Positions 16,243-25,032 of a stretch of 64,000 bases of DNA are shown one piece after another. The position numbers were made by a program, and so were the translations under genes. Where the stretch lies: contig NZ_AP022582.1 in NCBI RefSeq assembly GCF_010731595.1, positions 2,604,001-2,668,000 of the forward strand. The letters are read 5' to 3'. This stretch comes from Mycobacterium seoulense (GTDB taxonomy: Bacteria; Actinomycetota; Actinomycetes; Mycobacteriales; Mycobacteriaceae). The stretch's first letter is position 1. Each line of letters opens with the position of its first letter. Below the pieces are notes generated by a model, which had not been told where the DNA came from, made no database searches, and saw only the letters and a program-made list of their open reading frames with translations.

Positions 16243-17836
16243 CCCCGCCACGGTCGCCGGGGTCCTGGCACGCCAGGCCAACTCGCGCGGAGACCATCCA
16301 TTGCTCGTCTGCGACGGCGGCCGCATCGGTTATGGCGAAGCCGAGGCCCGCTCCGCCGCGCTCGCCCGCGGGCTGATCGCGGTCGGTGCGGGCAAGGGCA
16401 CCCATGTGGGCCTGCTCTACCCCAACGGTCCGGAGTTCGTCGTAGCGATGCTGGCGGCGGCGCGCATCGGCGCCGTGGTGGTCCCCTTCTCCACGTTCGC
16501 CACGGCCCGTGAGCTGCGCGAGCAGCTGCTCGACAGTGACGTCGAAATACTGTTGAGCGCAGCATCTTTCCGCACCCACGACTATGCGCGGCGGCTGGCC
16601 GGGCTCCTGTCCGATCCAGACTTCGAATCGGACGGCCGCGTGTTGTCGCCGGCGGTGCCGCAGCTGAGGCACGTCGGCATCGACTACCCCGCCGATGCGG
16701 TTGGGCACGTGCGCGGCATCGACCGGCTCTACCGGCTGGCCGATACCGTGACGCCCGAGCTGCTGGCGGCGACCGAAGGGGATGTCCAGGGCTGCGATCC
16801 GCTGGCCATCGTCTACACGTCGGGTTCCACCAGCGCCCCAAAGGGCGTCGTGCACACCCACGCGGCGCTGCTCGGACATCAGCGGAATCTCAACAAGATC
16901 CGCGGTTTGACGGCCGGCGACAAACTGTTCTGCAATTCGCCGTTCTTCTGGATCGGCGGTCTGGCGTTCGGACTGCTGGCCACCTTGGTCGCCGGGTCGA
17001 CGCTGGTGTGCTCAAATGCCGGCGATGCCGGTGTGACGCTCGACCTGCTGGAGGCCGAAAGGCCCACGGTCACCAACGGTTTCAGCGCCGGGATCGCTCA
17101 TCTGGCCGAGCATCCGAGCTTCCCGCGCCGGGATTTGTCATCGATGCGGCGGGGCAACCTGTACCCGATTATGGCCCCCGAAGTACGACCGGCGGATCCG
17201 GAGCTGCGGCACAACATGCTGGGCATGACCGAAGCGGGCAGCGTCGTGCTGATCAGCGGCGACGAAACCGATCAGCCCGCCCACCGGCGCGGGTCGTTCG
17301 GCAAGCCGGCACCCGGCTTCGACATCAAGGTCATCGACATCGAAACCGGAGAGCAGGTTTGCGTCGGCGAGGTCGGTGAACTGTGCATCCGCGGACCCTA
17401 TGTGATGCAGCGCTACTACGGACGTAGCCGCGAGGAGTGCTTCGATGCAGACGGCTGGTTCCACAGCGGCGATTTGGTGCACACCGACGCCGACGGGTTC
17501 TTCTACTACGTCGGTCGGCTCAACACGATGATCAAGACGGCGGGCGCCAACGTCTCGGCGGATGAGGTCGAACGCGCGATCGCCAGGGTGACCGGCGGAT
17601 TGACGGCCCACGTCGTGGGAGTCCCCGATGCCCGGCGCGGACAGCTGGTCGCGGCGGTCGTGGTGGTGCCGGAAGGCGCCGCCTTCGACGAGGCGGCGCT
17701 GCGCGACCGGCTGAAGGCCGAACTGTCGGCCTACAAGATCCCCCGGCGCTTTGTCACGGTGTCACGCTCCCAACTCCCGTTGCTCTCCAGCGGCAAAGTC
17801 GACACACAACGTCTGAGGAAACTCCTCGATGGTTGA
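16232..17836 (+). CDS. Acyl-CoA synthetase (AMP-binding), second of three in tandem
   Basis: A 534-residue ligase. The P-loop reads YTSGSTSAPKGVVHTH (about 194-209), the adenine-binding motif GMTEAGS (about 331) is present, the hinge carries WFHSGDLVHTDADG, and the C-terminal catalytic Lys is in LLSSGKVDT. The N-terminal GKGTHVGLLYPNGPEF and STFATARELREQLLDSDV segments closely parallel the following gene, marking a tandem duplication. ATG 16232 lies inside the previous gene's 3' end; the frame is open further upstream, but that part is only the overlap. The stop overlaps the next start by 8 bases. Confidence 0.85.
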   Translation: MRGDPATVAGVLARQANSRGDHPLLVCDGGRIGYGEAEARSAALARGLIAVGAGKGTHVGLLYPNGPEFVVAMLAAARIGAVVVPFSTFATARELREQLLDSDVEILLSAASFRTHDYARRLAGLLSDPDFESDGRVLSPAVPQLRHVGIDYPADAVGHVRGIDRLYRLADTVTPELLAATEGDVQGCDPLAIVYTSGSTSAPKGVVHTHAALLGHQRNLNKIRGLTAGDKLFCNSPFFWIGGLAFGLLATLVAGSTLVCSNAGDAGVTLDLLEAERPTVTNGFSAGIAHLAEHPSFPRRDLSSMRRGNLYPIMAPEVRPADPELRHNMLGMTEAGSVVLISGDETDQPAHRRGSFGKPAPGFDIKVIDIETGEQVCVGEVGELCIRGPYVMQRYYGRSREECFDADGWFHSGDLVHTDADGFFYYVGRLNTMIKTAGANVSADEVERAIARVTGGLTAHVVGVPDARRGQLVAAVVVVPEGAAFDEAALRDRLKAELSAYKIPRRFVTVSRSQLPLLSSGKVDTQRLRKLLDG

Positions 17837-19367
17837 CTCGACGGCCAGCGGCACCATCGACGAGCTCGTGCGTTCCCGCGCCGCGGGCTATGGGGACAAG
17901 CCGATGGTGATCGACCCGACGTCGCGAACCAGTTACCGCCAACTCGACGCCGTGACAAGGGATCTCGCCGCGGTGTTCGTCGAAGCCGGTGTCGGTAAGG
18001 GCACCCGTGTCGGCCTGATCATGCCCAACGGCGCCCGCTGGGTCGAGGTGGCCGTCGCCCTGACCCGCGTGGGCGCCGTGCTGGTTCCGCTGAGCACCCT
18101 GCTGGCGGCGCGGGAGCTGGCGGCGCAACTGCGGGCCGCCGCGGTGCAATTCCTGGTCAGCGTCGAGGAATTCCGGGGGCACCGTTACCTCGACGACCTC
18201 CCGCCCCGGACCGAGCTCCCCGCGTTGCGCCAGGTCTGGACGGCCGAGCGGCTGGCCGCCGCGACGGCCGGGGATCGGGCCCGCCGACTCGTCGACGCCA
18301 TGACGGGGACGGTGAGGGCCGCCGACCCGTTGGTGATCATGTTCACCTCCGGCAGCAGCGGGCCGCCCAAGGGAGTCATGCATTCGCACGGCAGCGCGCT
18401 GGGCGCCGTGCGGTCGGGCCTGGCGGCGCGTTGCATCACCGCCGACACCCGACTGTATCTACCGATGCCGTTCTTCTGGGTCGGCGGCTTCGGTAGCGGA
18501 ATACTGTCCACGCTGTTGGCCGGCGCCACCCTGGTGACCGAGGAGATACCCCGGCCCGAGACGACGCTGCGGCTGCTGGAAACCGAACGGGTGACGCTGT
18601 TTCGCGGTTGGCCGGACCAGGCCGAGACGCTGGCGCGGCACGCGGCCGCGGCCGGTGCCGACCTGTCGGCACTGCACCCGGGGAGCCTGCAGGGCCTGCT
18701 CCCGCCCGACCGGCGGGCCCAGCCCGGCGCCCGCGCCACGCTGTTCGGCATGACGGAGGCGTTCGGGCCCTACTGCGGCTACCCCGCCGACACCGACATG
18801 CCCGAGACCGCGTGGGGCAGCTGTGGGAAGCCGTTCGGCGGCATGGAAGTGCGCATCGTCGATCCCGGCGGCGGCGAACCTGTCCCGGCCGGATCCGTGG
18901 GCATGATCGAGATTCGGGGACCGCACACGCTGCGCGGCATCTGCGGTCGCAGCCGGGAAGAGGTTTTCACCGCCGACGGCTTCTACCCCACCGGCGACCT
19001 GGGCCACCTCGACGGGGACGGGTTCCTGTTCTACCACGGGCGCTCTGACGACATGTTCAAGGTCAGCGGCGCCACCGTCTATCCCGGCGAGGTCGAACGG
19101 GCGCTGCGCACCATCGATGGCGTCCGCAGCGCCTTCGTCACCGACGTGCCGGGAACGGCGGGTCAGCGGGTGGGCGCGGCGGTGGTGTGTGACGCCGCCG
19201 TGTCCGCCGAGACGCTGACACGGTGCGCGCGAAAGCTGCTGAGTGCGTTCAAGGTACCGACGGCGTGGCTGCTGCTGGATTCCGACGACGAGGTCCCGCG
19301 GGGTGGCGCCGGCAAGGTCGATACCGCCCGGCTGCGGGAGATGTTGCGCGCCGCGAATCAGACTTAG
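17829..19367 (+). CDS. Acyl-CoA synthetase (AMP-binding), third of three in tandem
   Basis: A 512-residue ligase: FTSGSSGPPKGVMHSHG P-loop (about 173-189), GMTEAFG motif (about 306), PTGDLGHLDGDG hinge and GGAGKVDTAR lysine segment (about 497). It shares the GKGTRVGL, STLLAARELAAQLRAA and FFWVGGFG segments with its upstream neighbour, so the pair arose by duplication. It is the last gene of the six-gene plus-strand operon. Its stop overlaps by 4 bases the stop of the convergent secreted-protein gene, with no room for a separate terminator. Confidence 0.85.
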   Translation: MVDSTASGTIDELVRSRAAGYGDKPMVIDPTSRTSYRQLDAVTRDLAAVFVEAGVGKGTRVGLIMPNGARWVEVAVALTRVGAVLVPLSTLLAARELAAQLRAAAVQFLVSVEEFRGHRYLDDLPPRTELPALRQVWTAERLAAATAGDRARRLVDAMTGTVRAADPLVIMFTSGSSGPPKGVMHSHGSALGAVRSGLAARCITADTRLYLPMPFFWVGGFGSGILSTLLAGATLVTEEIPRPETTLRLLETERVTLFRGWPDQAETLARHAAAAGADLSALHPGSLQGLLPPDRRAQPGARATLFGMTEAFGPYCGYPADTDMPETAWGSCGKPFGGMEVRIVDPGGGEPVPAGSVGMIEIRGPHTLRGICGRSREEVFTADGFYPTGDLGHLDGDGFLFYHGRSDDMFKVSGATVYPGEVERALRTIDGVRSAFVTDVPGTAGQRVGAAVVCDAAVSAETLTRCARKLLSAFKVPTAWLLLDSDDEVPRGGAGKVDTARLREMLRAANQT

Positions 19368-19726
19368 GAGACCCGCGTCCAGGGTTGACAGTTCTGCGAC
19401 TCGAAGGCCTTCACCGATGTGTTGATGTTCGCATACATCGGGCCGATCGACGTGTTCGTCTGCAGCACATGGTCCTTGTTCGCGTCGGGCGTGCTGTAGG
19501 TGAACCAGGAGCACATCGAGTCCTGGGTTGGCACATTGTTGATCCAGACGCCGAAGGCCGACCCGGATCCGCCCGTGTGGTAGAGGCCCGGTGCGATGTC
19601 AGGACCCACGACGAACACACCGTTGCCGGGGATCGGGTCGAGTGGGTCGGCGACGGCCGGTGGTGCAAGGGCGATGGCTGTCACAGTCGACACGAGTAGG
19701 GCCGACGCGCGGATCGTTCGGGGCAC
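19364..19726 (-). CDS. Small secreted protein of unknown function
   Basis: A 120-residue protein with a clear Sec signal peptide (TIRASALLVSTVTAIALAPP, with probable cleavage after AVA at about residue 26). The mature part is about 94 residues with two cysteines (MCSWF, QNCQPW) that could form a disulfide. It contains GVFVVGPDIAPGLYHTGG, a pattern I associate with small mycobacterial secreted proteins of unknown role. GTG 19726 follows GAGGAAAA. It is transcribed alone, convergent with the ligase operon. No function is inferred. Confidence 0.75.
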   Translation of the reverse strand: MPRTIRASALLVSTVTAIALAPPAVADPLDPIPGNGVFVVGPDIAPGLYHTGGSGSAFGVWINNVPTQDSMCSWFTYSTPDANKDHVLQTNTSIGPMYANINTSVKAFESQNCQPWTRVS

Positions 19727-19794
19727 TTTTCCTCGCTCTATGTTGTTGCCCCCTCCGACGCAGCCTATGCCGAGCCGGGCGCTGCAGACAACAG

Positions 19795-20484
19795 TCAGCC
19801 CGGCGCCGGGTCCTTCCCGACGACGACGCCGCGCGCGGTGAGGTGATCGATCAACGGGACGGCGCCCGCGGCAAGGTGTTGCGACATCGCCGCGCGGGCG
19901 AGCTCCCCGTCGCGCTTCTTCAGCGCGGACAAGATCCGGCGGTGGTCCCTCATCGACTGTTCGGGCCAGCCTTGGATGGCGGGAAACACCGATTCGGGTG
20001 CGTAGCGGGTGATCTGCGACATCAACTGGGCGAGTTTCGGAGAGTCCGCGGCGACGTTGATGGCCCGGTGGAATTGGTGATTGAGACGCACCGTGCGCTC
20101 GTCGTCGTCCCCGGCGTAAGCATCTTCGAGTTCCGCCTGGATCTGTTTGAGTTCGCGCAGTTGGTCATCGGTGATGTTGATGGCTGCCCGCGCCGCGAGC
20201 TCGCCACCGACGTGCGCCTGAACGTTCGCGACGTCGGTGACATCGCGACCGGTTACCGGCAACACCATGAAACCCCGGCGCGGCTGTTGGGCGATCAACC
20301 CCTCCGCGCGCAGCGCAAAGAGCGCTTCCCGCACCGGCGTCACGCTGATCCCCAGCTCGGCGGCCAATTGGTCCAGGCGGACGTAGGACCCCGCGACGTA
20401 GGTGCCATCGAAGATCCGCTGGCGGATAAGGCCCGCGACGTCGTCGGACAGTTGCGGTCGCGCGGCGAAATCCGGAACCGTCAT
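19795..20484 (-). CDS. GntR family regulator (FadR/FCD type)
   Basis: A 229-residue regulator. The winged HTH spans about 13-75 (DQLAAELGISVTPVREALFALRAEGLI then PRRGFMV), followed by a helical FCD ligand domain with metal-site histidines in LNHQFHRAI and DHRRIL. Such proteins usually bind organic acids or acyl-CoAs and repress neighbouring catabolic genes. It begins 2 bases after the stop of the acyl-CoA dehydrogenase gene and is the last cistron of the 24859 to 19795 operon, which it probably autoregulates from the 24860-25032 promoter region. Confidence 0.85.
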   Translation of the reverse strand: MTVPDFAARPQLSDDVAGLIRQRIFDGTYVAGSYVRLDQLAAELGISVTPVREALFALRAEGLIAQQPRRGFMVLPVTGRDVTDVANVQAHVGGELAARAAINITDDQLRELKQIQAELEDAYAGDDDERTVRLNHQFHRAINVAADSPKLAQLMSQITRYAPESVFPAIQGWPEQSMRDHRRILSALKKRDGELARAAMSQHLAAGAVPLIDHLTARGVVVGKDPAPG

Positions 20485-20486
20485 CG

Positions 20487-21680
20487 CTACACCTGGTACT
20501 CGGCGAGCAGTCGCTTGCTGATGATGTTCTTCTGAATTTCGCTCGTGCCCTCGCCGATGAGCAGGAACGGCGCGTCGCGCATCAGCCGCTCGATCTCGTA
20601 TTCCTTCGAATAGCCGTAGCCCCCGTGGATCCGGAAACTCTGCTGGGTGACCTCGGTGCAGTATTCACTGCACAGGTATTTGGCCATCCCGGCGGCGACG
20701 TCGTTGCGCTCCCCCGAGTCCTTCAGCCTGGCCGCATTGACCATCATCAGGTGCGCCGCTTCGACTTTGGTGGCCATCTCGGCCAGCTGGAAGGCGATGG
20801 CCTGGTGCTCCGCGATGGGCTTGCCAAAGGTGTGGCGCTGTTGGGCGTAGCGGACCGCGAGCTCGAAGGCGCGGATGCCGACGCCGCATGCCCGGGCCGA
20901 AACGTTGACCCGGCCGACCTCGATGCCGTCCATCATCTGGAAGAAGCCCTGTCCGGACGTGCCGCCGAGGATGTCGTCGGCGCTGGCCCGGTAGCCGTCG
21001 AAAATCATCTCCGTCGTTTCGATGCCCTTGTAGCCCAGCTTGTCGATCTTGCCCGGAATTTGTAGCCCGGGAACGACTTCGCCGAAGCCGACCGGCTTTT
21101 CGACCAGGAACGCGGTCAGGTTCCGGTGCGGCTTGTCGGCGCCTTCGTCCGTGCGCACCAGAACCGCCACCACCGTAGAGGTGGCGCCGTTGGTCAGCCA
21201 CATCTTCTGGCCGTTGATGGTGTAGTCGCCGTCGGGATTGCGCACCGCCCGAGTACGGATCGCGGCGACGTCGGAACCCAGCTCCGGCTCCGACATCGAA
21301 AACGCGCCGCGCGACTCGCCGGTCGCCATCCGCGGCAGGAACCGCTGCTTCTGCTGATCGGTGCCGTGCTGGCGCAGCATGTAGGCCACGATGAAGTGGG
21401 TGTTGAGCACCCCGGACACGCTCATCCACCCGCGCGCCAACTCCTCGACGCACAGCGCGTACGTCAAAAGCGACTCTCCCAGGCCGCCGTACTCCTGGGG
21501 AATCATCAGCCCGAACAGGCCCATGTCGCGCATCCGGTCGACGATGTCCTGCGGGTAGGTGTCGCCGCGTTCCAGCTCCGCGGCGTTCGGGATGACTTCC
21601 TTCTCGACGAATTGCCGTACGGTGGCGATGATCTCGGTCTGGAATTCGGTCAACCCGAGGGTCTGGGCGAGTTTGGTCAT
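20487..21680 (-). CDS. Acyl-CoA dehydrogenase
   Basis: A 397-residue full-length ACAD. It has MSEPELGSDVAAIRTRA (FAD/substrate loop, about 129-145), INGQKMWLTNG (about 156) and the C-terminal RIHGGYGYSKEYEIERLMRD. The catalytic Glu is in IGEGTSEIQ, in the canonical medium-chain position. It is expected to form a homotetramer and introduce the alpha,beta double bond. It lies in a five-gene operon with an SDR, thiolase, CoA-transferase and GntR regulator, which together make one beta-oxidation-like cycle lacking its own hydratase. Confidence 0.88.
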   Translation of the reverse strand: MTKLAQTLGLTEFQTEIIATVRQFVEKEVIPNAAELERGDTYPQDIVDRMRDMGLFGLMIPQEYGGLGESLLTYALCVEELARGWMSVSGVLNTHFIVAYMLRQHGTDQQKQRFLPRMATGESRGAFSMSEPELGSDVAAIRTRAVRNPDGDYTINGQKMWLTNGATSTVVAVLVRTDEGADKPHRNLTAFLVEKPVGFGEVVPGLQIPGKIDKLGYKGIETTEMIFDGYRASADDILGGTSGQGFFQMMDGIEVGRVNVSARACGVGIRAFELAVRYAQQRHTFGKPIAEHQAIAFQLAEMATKVEAAHLMMVNAARLKDSGERNDVAAGMAKYLCSEYCTEVTQQSFRIHGGYGYSKEYEIERLMRDAPFLLIGEGTSEIQKNIISKRLLAEYQV

Positions 21681-21705
21681 GCGCGGTCTTTCGGTTCCGG
21701 CTTGC

Positions 21706-22899
21706 TCAGCAAGCGATGGTCTTCGCGTCGGTGAGGCGTTCGATGTCGGCGGTCGTCAATCCCAGGCGCCGCTCGAGGATGTCGGCGGTGTCTTGCCCCA
21801 GTGCGGGCGCCGGCGCACCGGCGGGGTGGGCCCCATCGAACACGATCGGCAGGCCCGGGGCGAAGTACTCCCCCAGGCCCTCCTGGCGCAACAGCGAAAA
21901 GAGCGGGTTGGCGGTCACTTTAGGGCTCGCCGCGACGTCGGCGAAGGTGCGGTAGCGCTCGAACAGCACCGTGGTGCCCGACAGTGCGGCGGCGATCTCG
22001 TCGGCGGTGTGATCGGCGAACCAGGTGGCGAACAGCCCGGACAGCGCGTCCCGGTACCGGTAGCGGTCACCCTCGGCACCGAAGTCGACGCCCAGCGCGT
22101 CGGCGAGCGCCGCGATCGCGGCCCCGGTGCCCGTCACGTCGACCAAGTCACGAAAGTGCCTGCGGGCGAGGGTGACAACCATGAACCGGGCGCCGTCCCG
22201 GCTGACGAAGTCCTGCCCGTATTGGCCGTAGATGGAATTGCCCAGTCGCTGCCGTTGCGTACCGGTGACTTGCGGCTCGGTCAACAGTCCGAGGTTTCCG
22301 GCGGTGGCCAGCGCGACGTCCTCGAGCGCCAGGCTGATCCGCGCGCCCGTGCCGCTTTCGTCACGGCGGCGGACGGCGGTGATGACGGCGAGCGCGGCGT
22401 ACAGGCCGCAACAAACGTCCCAGGCCGGCAACACGTGGTTGATCGGGCCGGCATGATCGGCGGGGCCGGTGACGAGCGGGAATCCAATGCCGGCGTTGAC
22501 CGTGTAATCCACCCCGGTGGACCCGTCGCCACGCCCGAGCAGCTGCACGTGGATGACGTCGGAACGCTTGGCGGCCAACACGTCGTGGCTGAGCCAGGGC
22601 AGGCCGGCGGCGTTGGTCACCACCACGCCGTCCCCCTCGACGATGAGGCGCTGGACCAGCTCTTGCCCTTCGGTTGATCGCAAATCAACGGTGGCCGAAC
22701 GCTTTCCCTTGTTCAGCCCGGTCCAGTAGATCGACGTGCCGTCCGCCGCCAGCGGCCACCGCTGGACGTCGGACGCTCCGCCGATCGGATCGATCCGAAT
22801 CACCTCCGCGCCAAGCTGACTCAGCGTCATGCCGCACAGCGGGGCGGCGACGAAGCTGGACACCTCGACGACGGTGAGGCCGCCCAGGGGTTCGGTCAT
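21706..22899 (-). CDS. Class III (CaiB/BaiF) CoA-transferase
   Basis: A 397-residue family III CoA-transferase, which moves CoA between acyl-CoA and a free acid through an aspartyl-CoA thioester. VVEVSSFVAAPLCGMTLSQLGA at the N-terminus is diagnostic. The catalytic Asp is most likely Asp161 in LPAWDVCCG. The GLNKGKRSATVDLRS segment (about 61-75) is typical. It overlaps the upstream thiolase stop as ATGA, so it is translationally coupled. It would activate the substrate acid without ATP, in contrast to the ligases of the neighbouring block. Confidence 0.88.
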   Translation of the reverse strand: MTEPLGGLTVVEVSSFVAAPLCGMTLSQLGAEVIRIDPIGGASDVQRWPLAADGTSIYWTGLNKGKRSATVDLRSTEGQELVQRLIVEGDGVVVTNAAGLPWLSHDVLAAKRSDVIHVQLLGRGDGSTGVDYTVNAGIGFPLVTGPADHAGPINHVLPAWDVCCGLYAALAVITAVRRRDESGTGARISLALEDVALATAGNLGLLTEPQVTGTQRQRLGNSIYGQYGQDFVSRDGARFMVVTLARRHFRDLVDVTGTGAAIAALADALGVDFGAEGDRYRYRDALSGLFATWFADHTADEIAAALSGTTVLFERYRTFADVAASPKVTANPLFSLLRQEGLGEYFAPGLPIVFDGAHPAGAPAPALGQDTADILERRLGLTTADIERLTDAKTIAC

Positions 22900-24122
22900 G
22901 TCGGGCCGACTCGCTCGAACACGGCCGCCAGGCCCTGGCCGCCGCCGATGCACATGGTCTCCAACCCGTAGCGCGCCTCGCGACGGTGCAGCTCGCGCGC
23001 CAGCGTGGCCAGCATCCGCCCGCCCGTCGCGCCGACCGGGTGGCCCAGGGAGATGCCCGATCCGTGCACGTTGGTCCGCTCGTGGTCGGCCGCGCCGAAA
23101 TCCCATTCCCGCATCACGGCGAGCGCTTGCGCGGCAAATGCTTCGTTGAGTTCGATGACGTCGATCTCGGCCAGCCGCAGGCCGGCCTTGGCCAGGGCGA
23201 CCTCGGTCGCCGGCACCGGCCCGATGCCCATGATGTGGGGCGCCACCCCCGCCAGCCCCCACGACACCAGGCGGACCAACGGCGTCAGGCCGTATTCGGC
23301 GGCCTTCTCGGGTGTGGTGACCACGCACATCGACGCCGCGTCGTTCTGTCCGCTGGAATTGCCGGCCGTTACGGTCGCCTCCGAATCCTCGCTAGACAAC
23401 ACGGGTTTGAGCTTGCTCAATGACTCGACCGAGGTGTCGGCGCGCGGATGCTCGTCGCTGTCGATGAGCTCCTCGCCCTGGCGGGTGCGCACCGCGACCG
23501 GGATGATCTCCTCCGCCAAGATGCCGTCCTTCTGTGCGGCCACCGCGCGCTGGTGCGACCGCACGGCGAGCTCGTCCTGCTCGAGACGCGAGATGCCGTA
23601 CTGGCGGCGCAGGTTCTCGGCCGTCTCCAGCATTCCGCCGGGCACCGGGTGGTGACGCCCACCGGCGGTGGTGCGCCCCCGGGCCAGCCCGTCGTGCACG
23701 CGAACGCCGGTTCGCGCTCCGCCCCAGCGCATGTCGGTGGAGTAGAAAGCGACGTTGCTCATGCTCTCGCAGCCGCCGGCGATGACGAGATCGTGATCGC
23801 CGTTGCCCACCTGCAGGCTCGCCTGGATCACCGCCTGCAGGCCGGACCCGCAGCGGCGGTCGACCTGCATCCCGGTTACCGTCACGGGCAAGCCGGAATC
23901 CAATGCCACCACGCGTCCGATCGCCGGCGCCTCGCTGCTGGGGTAGCAGTGGCCGAGGATGACGTCGTGCACCGCGGCGGGCGAGATTCCGGTGCGTTCG
24001 AGGAGTCCCTTCAGGGCGGCGACGCCCAGGTCGACGGCGGTCAGCGACTTGAACATCCCGCCGTAGCGGCCGATCGGGGTCCGTACGGGTTCACAGATGA
24101 CGGTCTCGCGCATCGCGCTCAT
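22896..24122 (-). CDS. Acetyl-CoA acetyltransferase (thiolase)
   Basis: A 408-residue thiolase, catalysing CoA-dependent cleavage of a beta-ketoacyl-CoA. The nucleophile is Cys91 in [12 protein letters not shown], the catalytic His lies in [13 protein letters not shown] and the second Cys in [10 protein letters not shown]. The loop region has [14 protein letters not shown]. Start 24122 (MSAMRETV) overlaps the SDR stop as ATGA; the open frame upstream of it is a by-product of the SDR gene. It is second in the operon and closes the degradation cycle with the SDR and acyl-CoA dehydrogenase. Confidence 0.9.
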   Translation of the reverse strand: MSAMRETVICEPVRTPIGRYGGMFKSLTAVDLGVAALKGLLERTGISPAAVHDVILGHCYPSSEAPAIGRVVALDSGLPVTVTGMQVDRRCGSGLQAVIQASLQVGNGDHDLVIAGGCESMSNVAFYSTDMRWGGARTGVRVHDGLARGRTTAGGRHHPVPGGMLETAENLRRQYGISRLEQDELAVRSHQRAVAAQKDGILAEEIIPVAVRTRQGEELIDSDEHPRADTSVESLSKLKPVLSSEDSEATVTAGNSSGQNDAASMCVVTTPEKAAEYGLTPLVRLVSWGLAGVAPHIMGIGPVPATEVALAKAGLRLAEIDVIELNEAFAAQALAVMREWDFGAADHERTNVHGSGISLGHPVGATGGRMLATLARELHRREARYGLETMCIGGGQGLAAVFERVGPT

Positions 24123-24859
24123 AGATGCCGGCCGCCGGTGATTTCCATGACGGTCCCGGTCATGTACGAGGACAGGTCGGAAGCCAGGAACAGCGCCACG
24201 CTGGCGACTTCGCTGGGTTCGCCGGCCCTGCCCATCGGCACCTCGGCAACCTTCGAATCCCAAATGCGCTGCGGCATGGCCTCCGTCATGGCGGAGCGGA
24301 TCAAACCAGGGGCGATCGCGTTCACCCGGATGCCCAGGTAGGCCAGCTCCTTGGCGGCCGCCTTGGTCATCCCGACGATGCCGGCCTTGGCGGCCGAGTA
24401 GTTGGTCTGGCCGACCATGCCGACCTTCCCCGACACCGAGGACATGTTGATGATGACGCCCCGTTTGTTTTCCCGCATGACGGCGGCGGCCAGCCGGGTG
24501 CCGTTCCAGGTGCCCTTGAGGTGGACGGCGATGACCTGATCGAATTGCTCCTCGGTCATCTTGCGCATCGTCGCGTCACGAGTGATCCCGGCGTTGTTGA
24601 CCATGATGTCCAGGCCGCCGAACCGCTCGATGGCGGTCTGGATCAGGGTTTCGACGTCGGACGCCTGTGTGACATCGCATCGGACCGCGACCGCGACGTC
24701 ATCGCCGCCCAACTGCTTGGCCACGACCCGGGCTTCCTCGAGATTGACGTCGCCGAGCACAACTCGCGCCCCCTCGGCGACAAAGCGTTCCGCGATTGCC
24801 AGACCCAGTCCCTGAGCACCGCCGGTGATTACCGCGGTCTGCCCTGTCAACAACGACAC
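24119..24859 (-). CDS. SDR family 3-oxoacyl/3-hydroxyacyl-CoA dehydrogenase (FabG-like)
   Basis: A 246-residue SDR of FabG type: cofactor loop TGGAQGLG (about 13-20), NNAG (about 89-92), catalytic Ser in NMSSVSG, YSAAK, and APGLIRSAM after the active site. With the downstream thiolase it most likely oxidises a 3-hydroxyacyl-CoA. GTG 24859 follows GAGGGAGGCGG at a suitable distance; the longer open frame (to 24922) has no ribosome site. It is the first gene of the minus-strand operon. Confidence 0.86.
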   Translation of the reverse strand: MSLLTGQTAVITGGAQGLGLAIAERFVAEGARVVLGDVNLEEARVVAKQLGGDDVAVAVRCDVTQASDVETLIQTAIERFGGLDIMVNNAGITRDATMRKMTEEQFDQVIAVHLKGTWNGTRLAAAVMRENKRGVIINMSSVSGKVGMVGQTNYSAAKAGIVGMTKAAAKELAYLGIRVNAIAPGLIRSAMTEAMPQRIWDSKVAEVPMGRAGEPSEVASVALFLASDLSSYMTGTVMEITGGRHL

Positions 24860-25032
24860 CTGATTCCGCCTCCCTCTGCTCTTGCGCCGGGGACACCCAG
24901 CCAGTCGAATATCATATTTCATATAGGATCTGCTCCGGTGCCGGGTTCCACACCGGACCGTTTGAGCCGGCCGGCCCGCCGCGGGCTGCGCGGCTCGCTG
25001 CCAACAAGGTGCCGAAGAGGGGGCGTTTGCCT
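24860..25032. promoter_or_regulatory. Divergent promoter region between two acyl-CoA operons
   Basis: This 173-bp region separates the SDR operon (minus) and the acyl-CoA dehydrogenase operon (plus). AATATCATATTTCATATAGG at 24908-24927 is a striking AT-rich run in GC-rich DNA, suitable for -10 elements and for a regulator. CCGGTG and CACCGG form an inverted repeat at 24935-24956. Either could be the target of the GntR protein encoded at the end of the minus-strand operon. Confidence 0.45.
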
